Below are positions 55,133 to 64,000 of a stretch of 64,000 bases of DNA, one piece after another. The notes under the pieces were generated by a model. The model saw nothing but the letters and a program-made list of their open reading frames with translations. It was not told the origin of the DNA and did no database searches. The position numbers and the translations under genes are program-made. This stretch comes from Symbiodinium microadriaticum (lineage: Eukaryota; Sar; Dinophyceae; Suessiales; Symbiodiniaceae), in NCBI GenBank assembly GCA_001939145.1, contig LSRX01000483.1:391918-455917 (forward strand). The letters are read 5' to 3'. Each line of letters begins with the position of its first letter. Position 1 is the first letter of the stretch.

Positions 55133-57490
55133 ACCTACCCCACCTTTGACACGCAGCCAGACATCGACAATCTCTCTGTTGTAGAGTGTAGCCTGAGCAA
55201 GACCTAAGCCCAAGCCACAGACGTTCCAAAACCCTCAATTCTGCGCGCGCAACAGCTTTGACGGGTCCCAATTAATGATGGTTTCGATACAAAAAATCAG
55301 CTCAACGCTCAGACGCCCTGACGCCAGACGGTGAAGACGACCTCAATGGTACCTGGGCTGCAAGGAACTGGGCCGGGGGTGTGGCTAGCAGGTGCACAGA
55401 AAGCAGCAAACACAATCAACTTGCGAACAACAGCGTACTTAAAGCCTAAGTCAAACTCGACTGGGCGGCGCGCCGGGGGCAAGCTGCACCAGCTCGGCCC
55501 AAACGTCCCCGCAACCAGAGCTTGTCAGAAAAACAACGCTGCCCGAGAGGGCGCTACGCTCCAACATGGTCATGTCCCTGAAATCAACAATCAAGCAAGT
55601 TCTTGCATCCTGCAATGCAACAATCAAGCGTGAAATCAAGCAAGAATCATGCAAAATCAATCAAAATCAAGTAAAAAACCACAAAAACATGCGGAAAAAT
55701 TCAAGAAATCACTTCGCTTCGGGCCTCCCATACTACCCAGCGTTTGCCGTACCGGCTTCTCGCGCAAAAAAAGCATTGAGCTCCCAACGCCTGATCGGCA
55801 CCGCCTACCCTGGGGTAGTAAGCTACTACCCGCTCATTGCACAAAAGCGACCTTGACGCTCCGAGAGTTCCGCCCTCCAAAAAAAAAGCTTGGGTAGTAG
55901 CTTATACTACCCGCACTACCCAGCGTACGCCGTATCATTCTGGCGCAGAATGAAGCGATTTCTCCGTCAGCTCAGTAGCCGGGTCCCGCAGCAAGTCGGT
56001 GTCGTTCAAGAGCCGCTCAACCCGCGAGCAATCGCCCATCAGCAGGAACCGCACGGAACGGTCCATGGAGACGCAGGCTATGTCCGGCCGGGCATCGAGC
56101 TGTCCAGCTGCACCAGGTCGCCTGCCTCAAACCGGCAGGCGCGGGAGGTACACGCAGAAGGTCCGGATCTCCGTGGGGCAGACGCCCCTCTGCTGCCGGT
56201 TCCCCGGAACAGATCGACATAAAATCCTTGTTGCTGCACAGTAGCCAGGGGGCTTGTTTCAAGACATAACTCAAGATGGCTTCCAGGCTCGTCAACTAGA
56301 GACTTGTAAAAATTGTTCTGGATATTTTCCACGGCTAGATCTTTTCCAACTCAGAATCGTTTCCAGCCGCGGATGTTTTCCAGCTCGGAGTCGTTTCCAC
56401 CAGTTTTAAGCCTCAAAGGCTTTCGAAAAAAGAAGTTTGTTAGAACAAGGCTTTTTTCGTGAAGAAGCGATCTTGTTTTTTTTTTTTTTTTGTGTACTGT
56501 TGCGTGTGTTTCTCCTGTGTCCAGAAGCACGCCTGTACGCAGCTAAAATTGTTTTCGTCGCTTTTTGAACCCTTTCTGGAAAAGACGTTGTTTCTTCCAC
56601 TCTTCTTGAGAGGCAAGGTTCTTTGAGAAGCTCCAGTCTTCCTCGACGTTTCAATCTCCCGTTTTCTCCGAGTTTGGATGGTTTCTGGGCTTACTTCATG
56701 CTTGCAAGCGATTTTGTTTTGCTCTGCAATAATGAGTTGTGGTTCAGTGGTTGAGATTTTGGCAAAAGTTGGGTTTTGAGATTTGTGGGTTGTCAGAGAC
56801 CCGCCGTCTAAACGCTCATTCGCGCAGGTCGACCTTTAACACAAATAGAATTCAAGTCAAAAGACAAGTTCTTCTCTTGACCAAACATCCGAAAAGTCGT
56901 TTTAACGAACAATTTGCATGAATGTTCTAAAACTTGGCATGCTCCTCTACATCCACCAAAACTCAAGATCTGACCCCACCTAACTTTCCAAAACCTCCCA
57001 AAATCTCACACTCGTAAACTCCAAATCCTCCAACTTCCCAACTCTTGCCTGAAGTAAGGCCCGGCGATCGTGGATGAGGTGGTTGTTGTTGATTTGAACG
57101 CTGCAGGTTGGTCGGTGAGGTTTCGTTTGTCTTTTGTGGCTTACGTTGTCGGAAGGCCCGGCGAACCTGGACAAACGGTTGTTCTTGACGAAGCGGACGA
57201 AGCAGGCAGATGGCAGTGCAGCCTGGATGATAGCGTGAGTGCTGGGCAGCAGCTGTGTTGCAGGCAAGCGTGCGTCCGGCTCCCTGTCGGCAGGCCTGGC
57301 CGAAGAGCGTTCTCCGGGTGCAGGAGCTCTTGTTAATGCTTCGTGTCGTGTAGTCCTGACTGCACACAGAAACAGGCCAAGCAGATGTGGAGTGAGAGCA
57401 ATTTGGAAGCAGAGGCCACAGGGCCAGCTTTTCTCCCTTGTGAAAGTTCTTCGCCACACTGCCGCCGCTCCGACTGCCAGGATTCTATGG
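55133..57490. other. Unassigned interval with GGTAGTA hairpins and T16 run
   Basis: GGGTAGTA-loop-TACTACCC hairpins occur at about 55812 and 55894. ACTACCCAGCGT plus GCCGTA recurs at about 55734 and 55914. A T16 run lies at 56476-56491. Minus frames at 56332-56017 (LSYVLKQAPWLLCSNKDFM; FEAGDLVQLDSSMPG) are protein-like fragments without a family. No gene is supported. Confidence 0.35.
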
Positions 57491-57495
57491 AACGA

Positions 57496-58143
57496 CTAAA
57501 AACTAAACAGACTCTGATTCTGAACTGCTTTCCACGGGCCCAGTTTCAGGTCCAGAATGTGACAGGATTTTGGTGTTCTTTTGTGTAGGGCCTCTGCGGT
57601 AATTGCTTGCCAGAAAAATGCAATGGAAACTTGCATGCTCAGAAGAATGCATCTATCAGACTTTTCTTGGCGGTTTGCTAGTCCAGAGATTGCCTTCGCA
57701 TGCACTGCATTTTGGCTCAAAAGTTTTTGGAGCTTTTTGGACTTGGGGTTTATGTACAATTTCGCACAAACGGGACTTCCTTTCGCCCAAACCCTGAAAA
57801 CAAAAAATTTTTTGCTGACCATAAAAGTGACTTCTTTCTCTGTAAGAGCTTCTTGCTTGACAGGTACCTTCACATCCTCGTGCTTCACAAACAAAACGTT
57901 TTTTTGAGCAAGGTCTCCACTTTGACTGTGGCACAGGCCCGCTTGCGGGTCGAACACAGACAAGCTTAACCTCACTCTTGCTGTCAGACCTGTGAACAAG
58001 AGGCGGGACCTCAGGAGCGAACTGCTTACTGACGAGCGACAGACAACCGCAAAGTGTTTCTGATCTTGGTGAGAAAACCTTTCAAATTCTTCATGCTCAT
58101 CCTGCTTGTTATCGAGGCCGCTTTGTAGGAGAGTTTGAAGCAA
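57496..58143 (-). CDS. 215-codon ORF, unknown
   Basis: The minus frame is long for this region and Lys/Ser-rich (VLFVKHEDVKVPVKQEALTE, then SKKFFVFRVWAKGSPVCAKL). A second minus frame just upstream (58337-58026) is also protein-like (FQIHFHLERVVQYEDDMLAH). They may be parts of one gene. No domain is recognised, and the plus strand is open over parts of it too. Confidence 0.35.
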   Translation of the reverse strand: MLQTLLQSGLDNKQDEHEEFERFSHQDQKHFAVVCRSSVSSSLLRSRLLFTGLTARVRLSLSVFDPQAGLCHSQSGDLAQKNVLFVKHEDVKVPVKQEALTEKEVTFMVSKKFFVFRVWAKGSPVCAKLYINPKSKKLQKLLSQNAVHAKAISGLANRQEKSDRCILLSMQVSIAFFWQAITAEALHKRTPKSCHILDLKLGPWKAVQNQSLFSF

Positions 58144-58339
58144 ACAATGGAGTGACGCCAGATACTCTGCAGGCTTGAAGTTGTTTCCAAAGATTGGAAG
58201 TGTGCCAGCATGTCATCTTCGTATTGCACAACTCTTTCTAGGTGAAAATGGATTTGGAATGCGCTCCGTGCAATGCAAGAACAAGTTGCCCTTGTCAGAG
58301 TTGCTGTTGAAGGACTTCCACTGATGTCCTGCTGCACAA

Positions 58340-59690
58340 TAAAGAGGCATTACGAGCCATACAGAAACCAGCACGCTTGCCGATTTGTTGGCCAACGCTT
58401 CTTGGAAGCTTCAGCTGCTGTTAGAAACTTTTCGTCCATGCTTGCTCGTTTCCGCACATCAAGCACAACGACAAGAAAGCTAAGCGTTTGTTTTCTTTTG
58501 CACCGACCGAGGTACTAAGTGTTTGGATGTTTTCGTGGTGCATAGTAGTCTAGTGGTTTAGCAGATGTCGAAGTTGACGTTTAAGCGCACTGCAGCTTCA
58601 CAGTTTTCAGCCCAAAATGCTTCGCAGGGCGGTCTTAGCTGTTTTCCCCTGCGAGTCGTGTTTTACAGTTTTTTAGACCTTTTCCTGAAAAGAACAGATC
58701 TTGACAGTTCCGACGATTTTTCCGTTGAGTTCAACCGCATGTTTTGTTTTGCTTTACAGGGCTCCGCCCAAATGCCGCGCCCCTGTGTGGGCCCCCAGGA
58801 GCTGTGAAAATTTATTTTGCAAACAACTCATGAGGGCCTCAAATGCACTGTAAATTTTGCAAACTGTTTGTGCAGTTTCAGTTTAGAGCCCTGCGTATGC
58901 TGCTTCTTGGCATAAACAACCTTGAACAGTTAGGATTTGGAAGCGCTGCTGGGGTTTAAGGCTTCAAATTTTTGTTTTAGCGCTAAAGGCAACCGAGGCA
59001 GCTGTAAGCTTCAGGTTGTGGATTTAGGGCTTAGAGTTTAGGGTTTAGGGTTTAGGGTTGCGGTGTAAGGCTTCGGCTGCATCCAAGAAGGGCTAAAATC
59101 AACCGAGGCACCTATAAGCTTGAGGGTGTGGACTTAGGGTTTAAGGTTTACATCGCCTCGCCCCCACGAGTGGAAAAGCTTTTATCGTTTCTTTCAAACT
59201 TTGGAACCAAACTTTGCAGCGAAAAACTTGGAAGCATGGACCAGTGCAGAGAAGCTGTTAGGAACTGCGTTTGAAAAAGCCATGTTGTTGAAGCCTCAAC
59301 GTGAGATCTTTGCATTTCCGAAGGGTTACATCGACGAACACCTTGCAGGCTGACCTCAATTGTAAACGGCGCAGACACTCTGTTAAAAGGAACGATTTGT
59401 TGTGCAGTTCAGTCTTCTTCAAAACCCGTCAAGTTCCTCTGAGTGATGCGACGAGAAGCCCTCGGAACAAGTCGTGCTCTTGTCTGCATTGGCTTCTGCT
59501 GCGACGGGAGCTTATATAGGCATTCTGCTATGTGCTATGTCGTGAATCACGACAACCTTTGAACCATTGAGCGTAGTTTCATGTCGGCTGTTGGTTTTTG
59601 CAAGCAGGGTCAGACACAAATTGATTGGCTGGGTTGGGGCAGCAAGCGACTACCTGACTACCACATTCCAAGCATAATGTCAGTATCATT
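58340..59690. other. Unassigned interval upstream of NAA15 with telomere-like repeats
   Basis: Short frames only. Contains the duplicated unit with TTTAGGG words described separately. Confidence 0.4.
58985..59145. repeat. 107-bp tandem duplication with TTTAGGG core
   Basis: The phrase CAACCGAGGCA(G/C)CT(G/A)TAAGCTT leading into GGTTGTGGATTTAGGG (or a variant) occurs at about 58991 and 59101. Between the copies is a run of degenerate TTTAGGG units (59021-59060). Confidence 0.8.
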
Positions 59691-59722
59691 CAGGGTTCAT
59701 TTGCTGTCTGCGTTGCGCGGCC

Positions 59723-62700
59723 ATGTCGCAAGCTCTCCCGGCAAAGGACCAGGCAGGATAGCACTCAAGAGCAAATTAACAGAAAGGCTGTCGCATCGGC
59801 TTACGTTGCTTGAAGTAGATCGCCTTGATATTGTTGCAGGCGGTGTTTCGATCCATCGTAAAGTTTTATGAAACCAAGCAGTACAAAAAAGGCCTGCTTG
59901 GCTCGGCGTCCGTGTTTGTGTGCTTGTGTCTTGCTGCGTGCATGCATCTGGGCCTGGAGTGGGAATTGAGATGCCCTGCAATGCGCAGGCTTAAAAGCAG
60001 CTGATTCCATTTTGAAAAAGCATCCGGACCATGGGGAGACCTTGTGCATGAAGGCTGGCCGTCTGGCAGGTACTGCACAGCGTGTGGAGTAATCAGAGGG
60101 CGACATTGCCAGGGTCTCACCGTGAGCTACTTAGACCGGAAAGAGGAAGCTTATGAGCTCGTGCGCAAGGCCGAAAGTCGTCAGCAATGAACAGCTGACG
60201 TTTATCTGTGTTCCTGTGCAGGGCTTGAAATGCGACTTGAAGAGTCACGTATGCTGGCATGCGGCGCTCTTAGCACTTCTTGAAACTCATCCGTTGGTCT
60301 GTGATTGCCAGCTTGTGGTCAGTCAGGTATATGGGTTGCTGTACCGACAAGATCGAGATTACTTCGAGGCTGTGAAGTGTGGTGGGCGGTGTTGTTGAGC
60401 GAAAAAGCACACGTCTGGAAGCGGGTGCTTCGAGGCTGTGAAGTGCTACCGACAGGCCCTGGGCAAACTACGGGATAGGTACAATTAGACAGGCGGTTTG
60501 TCACCGGTGGCGAATGCGATGTTGCGGAGGCCTTGCGGATCGATCAGGAAAACCTCCAGATATTAAGAGATCTGTCTTTGCTCCAGATCCACCGCTGCAA
60601 GCCCAGTAGATGAATTTCGTCTAACGTTGGTGGAGTTTGTACTTGTCCATGTTCCCTAAGGGCGCGACGTTCACGGTTTTGCTGAGACCCGCCGCAAATT
60701 GCTGCAGGCGGTGTGCCGTCATGGTTCTTGGAGTCGCACAAGCAACAGGTACGAAACCGTGGTTGTCTGCTGTCACGAGGTCAAGTCGTCCGCCAGATTG
60801 AACTGGGTGTGGATCTTAAGCACTTATTATTGTGTATCCGTCGGTCTGCAACTTTCAGCAAAAATTTGTTCGTGTCGCAGGTCGGGTATGCCATTGCTGA
60901 GCACCTATGCGAAAACTACGAACTCGCCTGGAAATGTATCGACAACTACGAAAACTCGTTCAAGGAGCATACCTTCTGTCGTCCTTAGCATGCAGTTTGA
61001 AGTTAACGCCGGCATGCTTAGATGCACCTGCTATGCAGGAGCAGGATACCACTGCTGCCTCCGACTACGAGAACTCGGAGCTGCATCTGTACAAGGCCAG
61101 CGTCCTGGCTTTGAGGAGCAAGCCAAGAAGAACATATCAGCCTCGATTGGAGGCATCCATCATGGAAGAAGCTGGTCTGCTGAAGGCTACCATTTGCCGG
61201 TCGGAGAGCTTGCCGCCTTCTCGACGTTCACGGTTTCTTTGATAGGAGTCGTTGAACTGCCTGAAAGAGAACGAGGGCAAGATTGTCGACAAGCCCCTTT
61301 CTCAGATGTCTTGACTTTTGGAAGAACAATATTTCTGTTTTGCGGCCTCTGATCCGTCAAGACTCATTGATGCGTCCTATCTTGCCTCTGCCAAACTGAG
61401 CTTACTATCGTCCCTTTTTGAATGTTCCGGGTCTGCGTCGCCTCGACCAAGGCCCGGTCGAAATGTGAAAAGTTGACCCCTTCCTTGCAGGATCGGCCTG
61501 ATGGAAATGCAGGGGAGGCTTTGCATGTTCTTGTCCCTGTATGAAGAAGCAGCCGGATACTTCAAGAGGCCCGCGATGTTGTACAGTCCGGCTTGCCAAT
61601 CCTATGTGGACTCGTGCAGGCTGGTCGACATCAACACTGAGCATCACGTCTATGCTTTAGCATACATGGTTCATCCCTCAGCTTAACAATGCGGGAAGAA
61701 GGCTTCACCGCTTCTTTGGTGCCTGCCTGCCGAGGCTTCCCAGCCACAGTTCAGCTCCTTCTGGTGCGACTCTCAAGCCGGTGCTGGGGTCGTGGGTCTG
61801 CCTGTAGTGTTGCTCAGCTTCACAGTGCCAGTCAGAGGCCTCCGCTGCCAGCCCCGACGACGCCCGACGAGCATAGCGACCTTTGCAACGGGACTGCTGC
61901 CGTGCGCCGAGCTGCAAAGTCCAGAGTGCGGGCCTTCACTGAATCTGGTGGCGCGAGTGCAGAATTTAGGCGTCGAAACAAGAGCTGCCGAAAAGCATTC
62001 TGTCCTTCCCATCAACGCTGCATCCAGAAGGCCTCATTGGAGTTTCGCCTGTCACTCCTCAGCCCTGTGCAGCGTGGTACAGCCGAGAGTTTCTCTTGTG
62101 GTGCGTGGCATCGGTCGCGTAAGCTTTGAAGCCACCTCGCAGAGTTGCTGGCGTTGTGTCTTTGTGGACTTGGGCAGGTATGCCTGTGTTTGGCTGGCTG
62201 CCACCAAAGCATGCGCTCAAACCGCAGCGCAGACTGATAATCGGTCGGAAGCAGTGCTCCCTGCGCGACTTGATGATTCCTCTTCACACGCGATGCCTTG
62301 CTGAAGTTATCACTGTTGACTTTACAGATTGCAGGCATAAGCGACGGGTTGACACACTCGAACCGGCCGCACCGTCCTCACAAAATGCAGGTATCAGCTC
62401 TAAACATGCCTGTGCCTGCGCTGTGGCTATCCACTCGCCTCGCGAGATGCCCTAGGAACCCCTGACCGAGCAGCAAGAGGACGAGGAACCCCGCCACAAT
62501 ATCCAAGAGCTTCGCATGAGGCATTCCGTTTGAGCTGGAACGGCAGGTGATCCAGTTCTTTGAGGGCTTGAAAGACGCGTATCCAAAGTCGGACTCATTG
62601 AAAAGGCGTTGGGGCTTTCGTCGGAAATGCTCTGAAATATGCAACAAGCATACAGGCTTGATAAATCTTTGTCGGGGCACGGCGGCAGGCTGCCCCTCTT

Positions 62701-64000
62701 CTTCCTGACGGGACAGAGGTTCAAGCGCAAGCTAGATGAGTACCTGCGAAGCAGGCTCCGAAAAGGCCACAGCGCCTGTTTGCAACTGCTGTTCAAGCTG
62801 CTGCTTCTCATGGCTTCAGGTGTTCCATCACTCTTCCGCACCATGCGCTCTTATTATTTCACGTGCGTACCTCAGAGTCAGAACACTTCCTGCTACGCCT
62901 GGCCTGGTGTGCGGCAGCATGTCGTCGCCAGGCCCGGAAAGCCAGAGCTGCAAACCCGTCACGTTTGCTCGAGAGGTCATGTGACCAGGTCAGGTCAGTC
63001 TCGGGCTCAAAGGGGTGTTGCTCAGGATCGAAGAGCTGCTGCTGCAGTACGTGCGCTGCTTGAAAGATGAGAAGGTGTCATGGCATATGCCCCAGCAAGG
63101 CGTAGTACTGCAAGAGCGAGTATTTTTTAAGAGAGTTCTTCCAAGGTTCGGACCACTTACCGGGGAGCAGGCAGAGCCACCCGAGGCAGGACATAGAGGC
63201 GGTCGGAAGGCGCGGCAGCTGTGACACTGTTAACTTCTCTTGAGGTCAGCGATGAAGAGCCACCGTCAGCTCTGCTTTTCACCCTCATGGCCCGACTCTC
63301 TTTGGGTCTGCAGAGCATTCAGTCAAATGACTAGTGGCTTCATTCTCAGACGGTCGCTGAACATTTCGACTTCATGGGCGAGACCCACAAGGCATGGCTG
63401 GGCTGAGATCATCAAGTTTCTTCACCCATTCCTTCCTGGAGGCTCTGGAATATGTGAACGAAGCAATCGCGCACACCCCGACTTTGGTGGAGGCAGCACG
63501 AGGAAAAAGAGGATTCCATACGCACCATCAGTCGACTTGCAAGGTCTACGCATGCAAGGCCCGAATCTACAAGCATGCAGGGGCCTTGACGTTTGTATCA
63601 ACATGCGTCCAAACAGAGACCACAAGCTTTTTGTAGAGATCTGCGTGCGAGGCAGGCGACCTGGTAAATTCGGCGCAGTGCTACGAGGAGGCGCTTGCAA
63701 AGCACGACGAAGGGCTCAACCAAGTCGACTCGTCTTGGTCCTTGGAAGGTACGGCAAATGGATTTGGCTGACCGGTACTTGAACACTCAATGCGTCAGGC
63801 CCGACACTTGTAGTTTGCGTGAACCGCGGTTCTCAACAAGGAAGGGATGCAAAAACGGTCACGCCATGATGAGATGCCTCGAGGGCCCTTCTTCGGGTCG
63901 ACGATACTCAAGGCGGCATGGAGAAGGCATCGCGAGGGCAGCTTGAAGCCATGGGTGGTATCACCAAACTGCGGAGGCCTTGCTGTTCTCGAAAGAGCCT
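59723..64000 (+). CDS. NAA15: NatA auxiliary subunit NAA15 (TPR scaffold), 3' end beyond window
   Basis: NAA15 anchors the NatA N-terminal acetyltransferase to the ribosome and binds NAA10 through TPR-like helices. Exons 59723-59752 (MSQALPAKDQ), 59840-59891 (VFRSIVKFYETKQYKK), 59989-60053 (LKAADSILKKHPDHGETLCM), 60113-60169 (GLTVSYLDRKEEAYELVRK), 60222-60260 (GLKCDLKSHVCWH), 60327-60368 (VYGLLYRQDRDYFE), 60435-60455, 60530-60593 (ALRIDQENLQILRDLSLLQI) and 60661 onward (GFAETRRKLL) join in frame across eight consecutive GC-AG introns of 52-97 bp. Later exons include 60881-60964 (VGYAIAEHLCENYELA), 61039 onward (DYENSELHLYKASVL), 61620-61668 (LVDINTEHHVYALAYM), 62699-62765 (LPLFFLTGQRFKRKLDEYLR), 62820 onward (GVPSLFRTMRSYYF), 63442-63492 (ALEYVNEAIAHTPTLVE), 63544 onward (VYACKARIYKH) and about 63754 (MDLADRYLNTQCVR). 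The start fits the family's usual N-terminus. Order and spacing match eukaryotic NAA15. One frame conflict exists near 60700. Confidence 0.93.

Noticed and set aside
1-64000. CRISPR arrays, rRNA, bacterial operons or integrated virus
   Set aside because: No regularly spaced direct repeats with variable spacers, no rRNA-like sequence, no prokaryotic gene spacing and no viral structural or replication gene was recognised.

Overview
The window looks like nuclear DNA of a dinoflagellate, probably Symbiodiniaceae-like; this is inferred from gene structure, not from a marker gene. Reading frames are short. The recognisable proteins can only be read by joining many small exons across introns of about 45-100 bp. 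Most of these introns begin with GC rather than GT, a few begin with GA, and nearly all end AG before a G. Plant-type telomere words (TTTAGGG) are scattered inside the sequence, and genes on one strand are grouped. No bacterial, organellar or viral gene set is present, and I see no rRNA or tRNA gene, CRISPR array or operon.

From about 34 kb down to base 1 every gene I can recognise is on the minus strand. In transcription order these are a single-domain voltage-gated cation channel with a C-terminal EF-hand (about 33.3-29.6 kb), glutaminyl-tRNA synthetase with an unexpected cysteinyl-tRNA-synthetase-like tail (about 28.5-24.05 kb), pieces of an alpha/beta hydrolase (21.8 kb and 16.3-15.9 kb), a tryptophan-repeat protein (15.7-15.1 kb), several unassigned exons, and a RING-CH (RINGv) ubiquitin-ligase-type protein (2.6-1.9 kb). 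On the right, the plus strand carries NAA15, the auxiliary subunit of the NatA N-terminal acetyltransferase, from its start codon at 59723 to the window end. The genes have no obvious shared pathway.

Between them, about 34-59.7 kb, is a repeat-rich divergent strand-switch region. It holds telomere-like words, foldback elements, a degraded mobile-element ORF with a recombinase-like look (41.6-42.3 kb), a 1.2-kb perfect 10-bp satellite ending in the only N (43.7-44.9 kb), and two almost identical 2301-bp elements (49336-51636 and 52832-55132). These elements have about 27-bp terminal inverted repeats and a huge internal hairpin, and I recognise no transposase in them.

The strangest signal lies at 44911-49418: 27 runs of eight T, all starting at positions equal to 31 modulo 60, in otherwise non-repetitive DNA. 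Local degenerate repeats indicate that the T8 blocks replace eight bases rather than being inserted. A data or assembly artefact is the leading explanation, and sequence and ORFs there should be read with caution.
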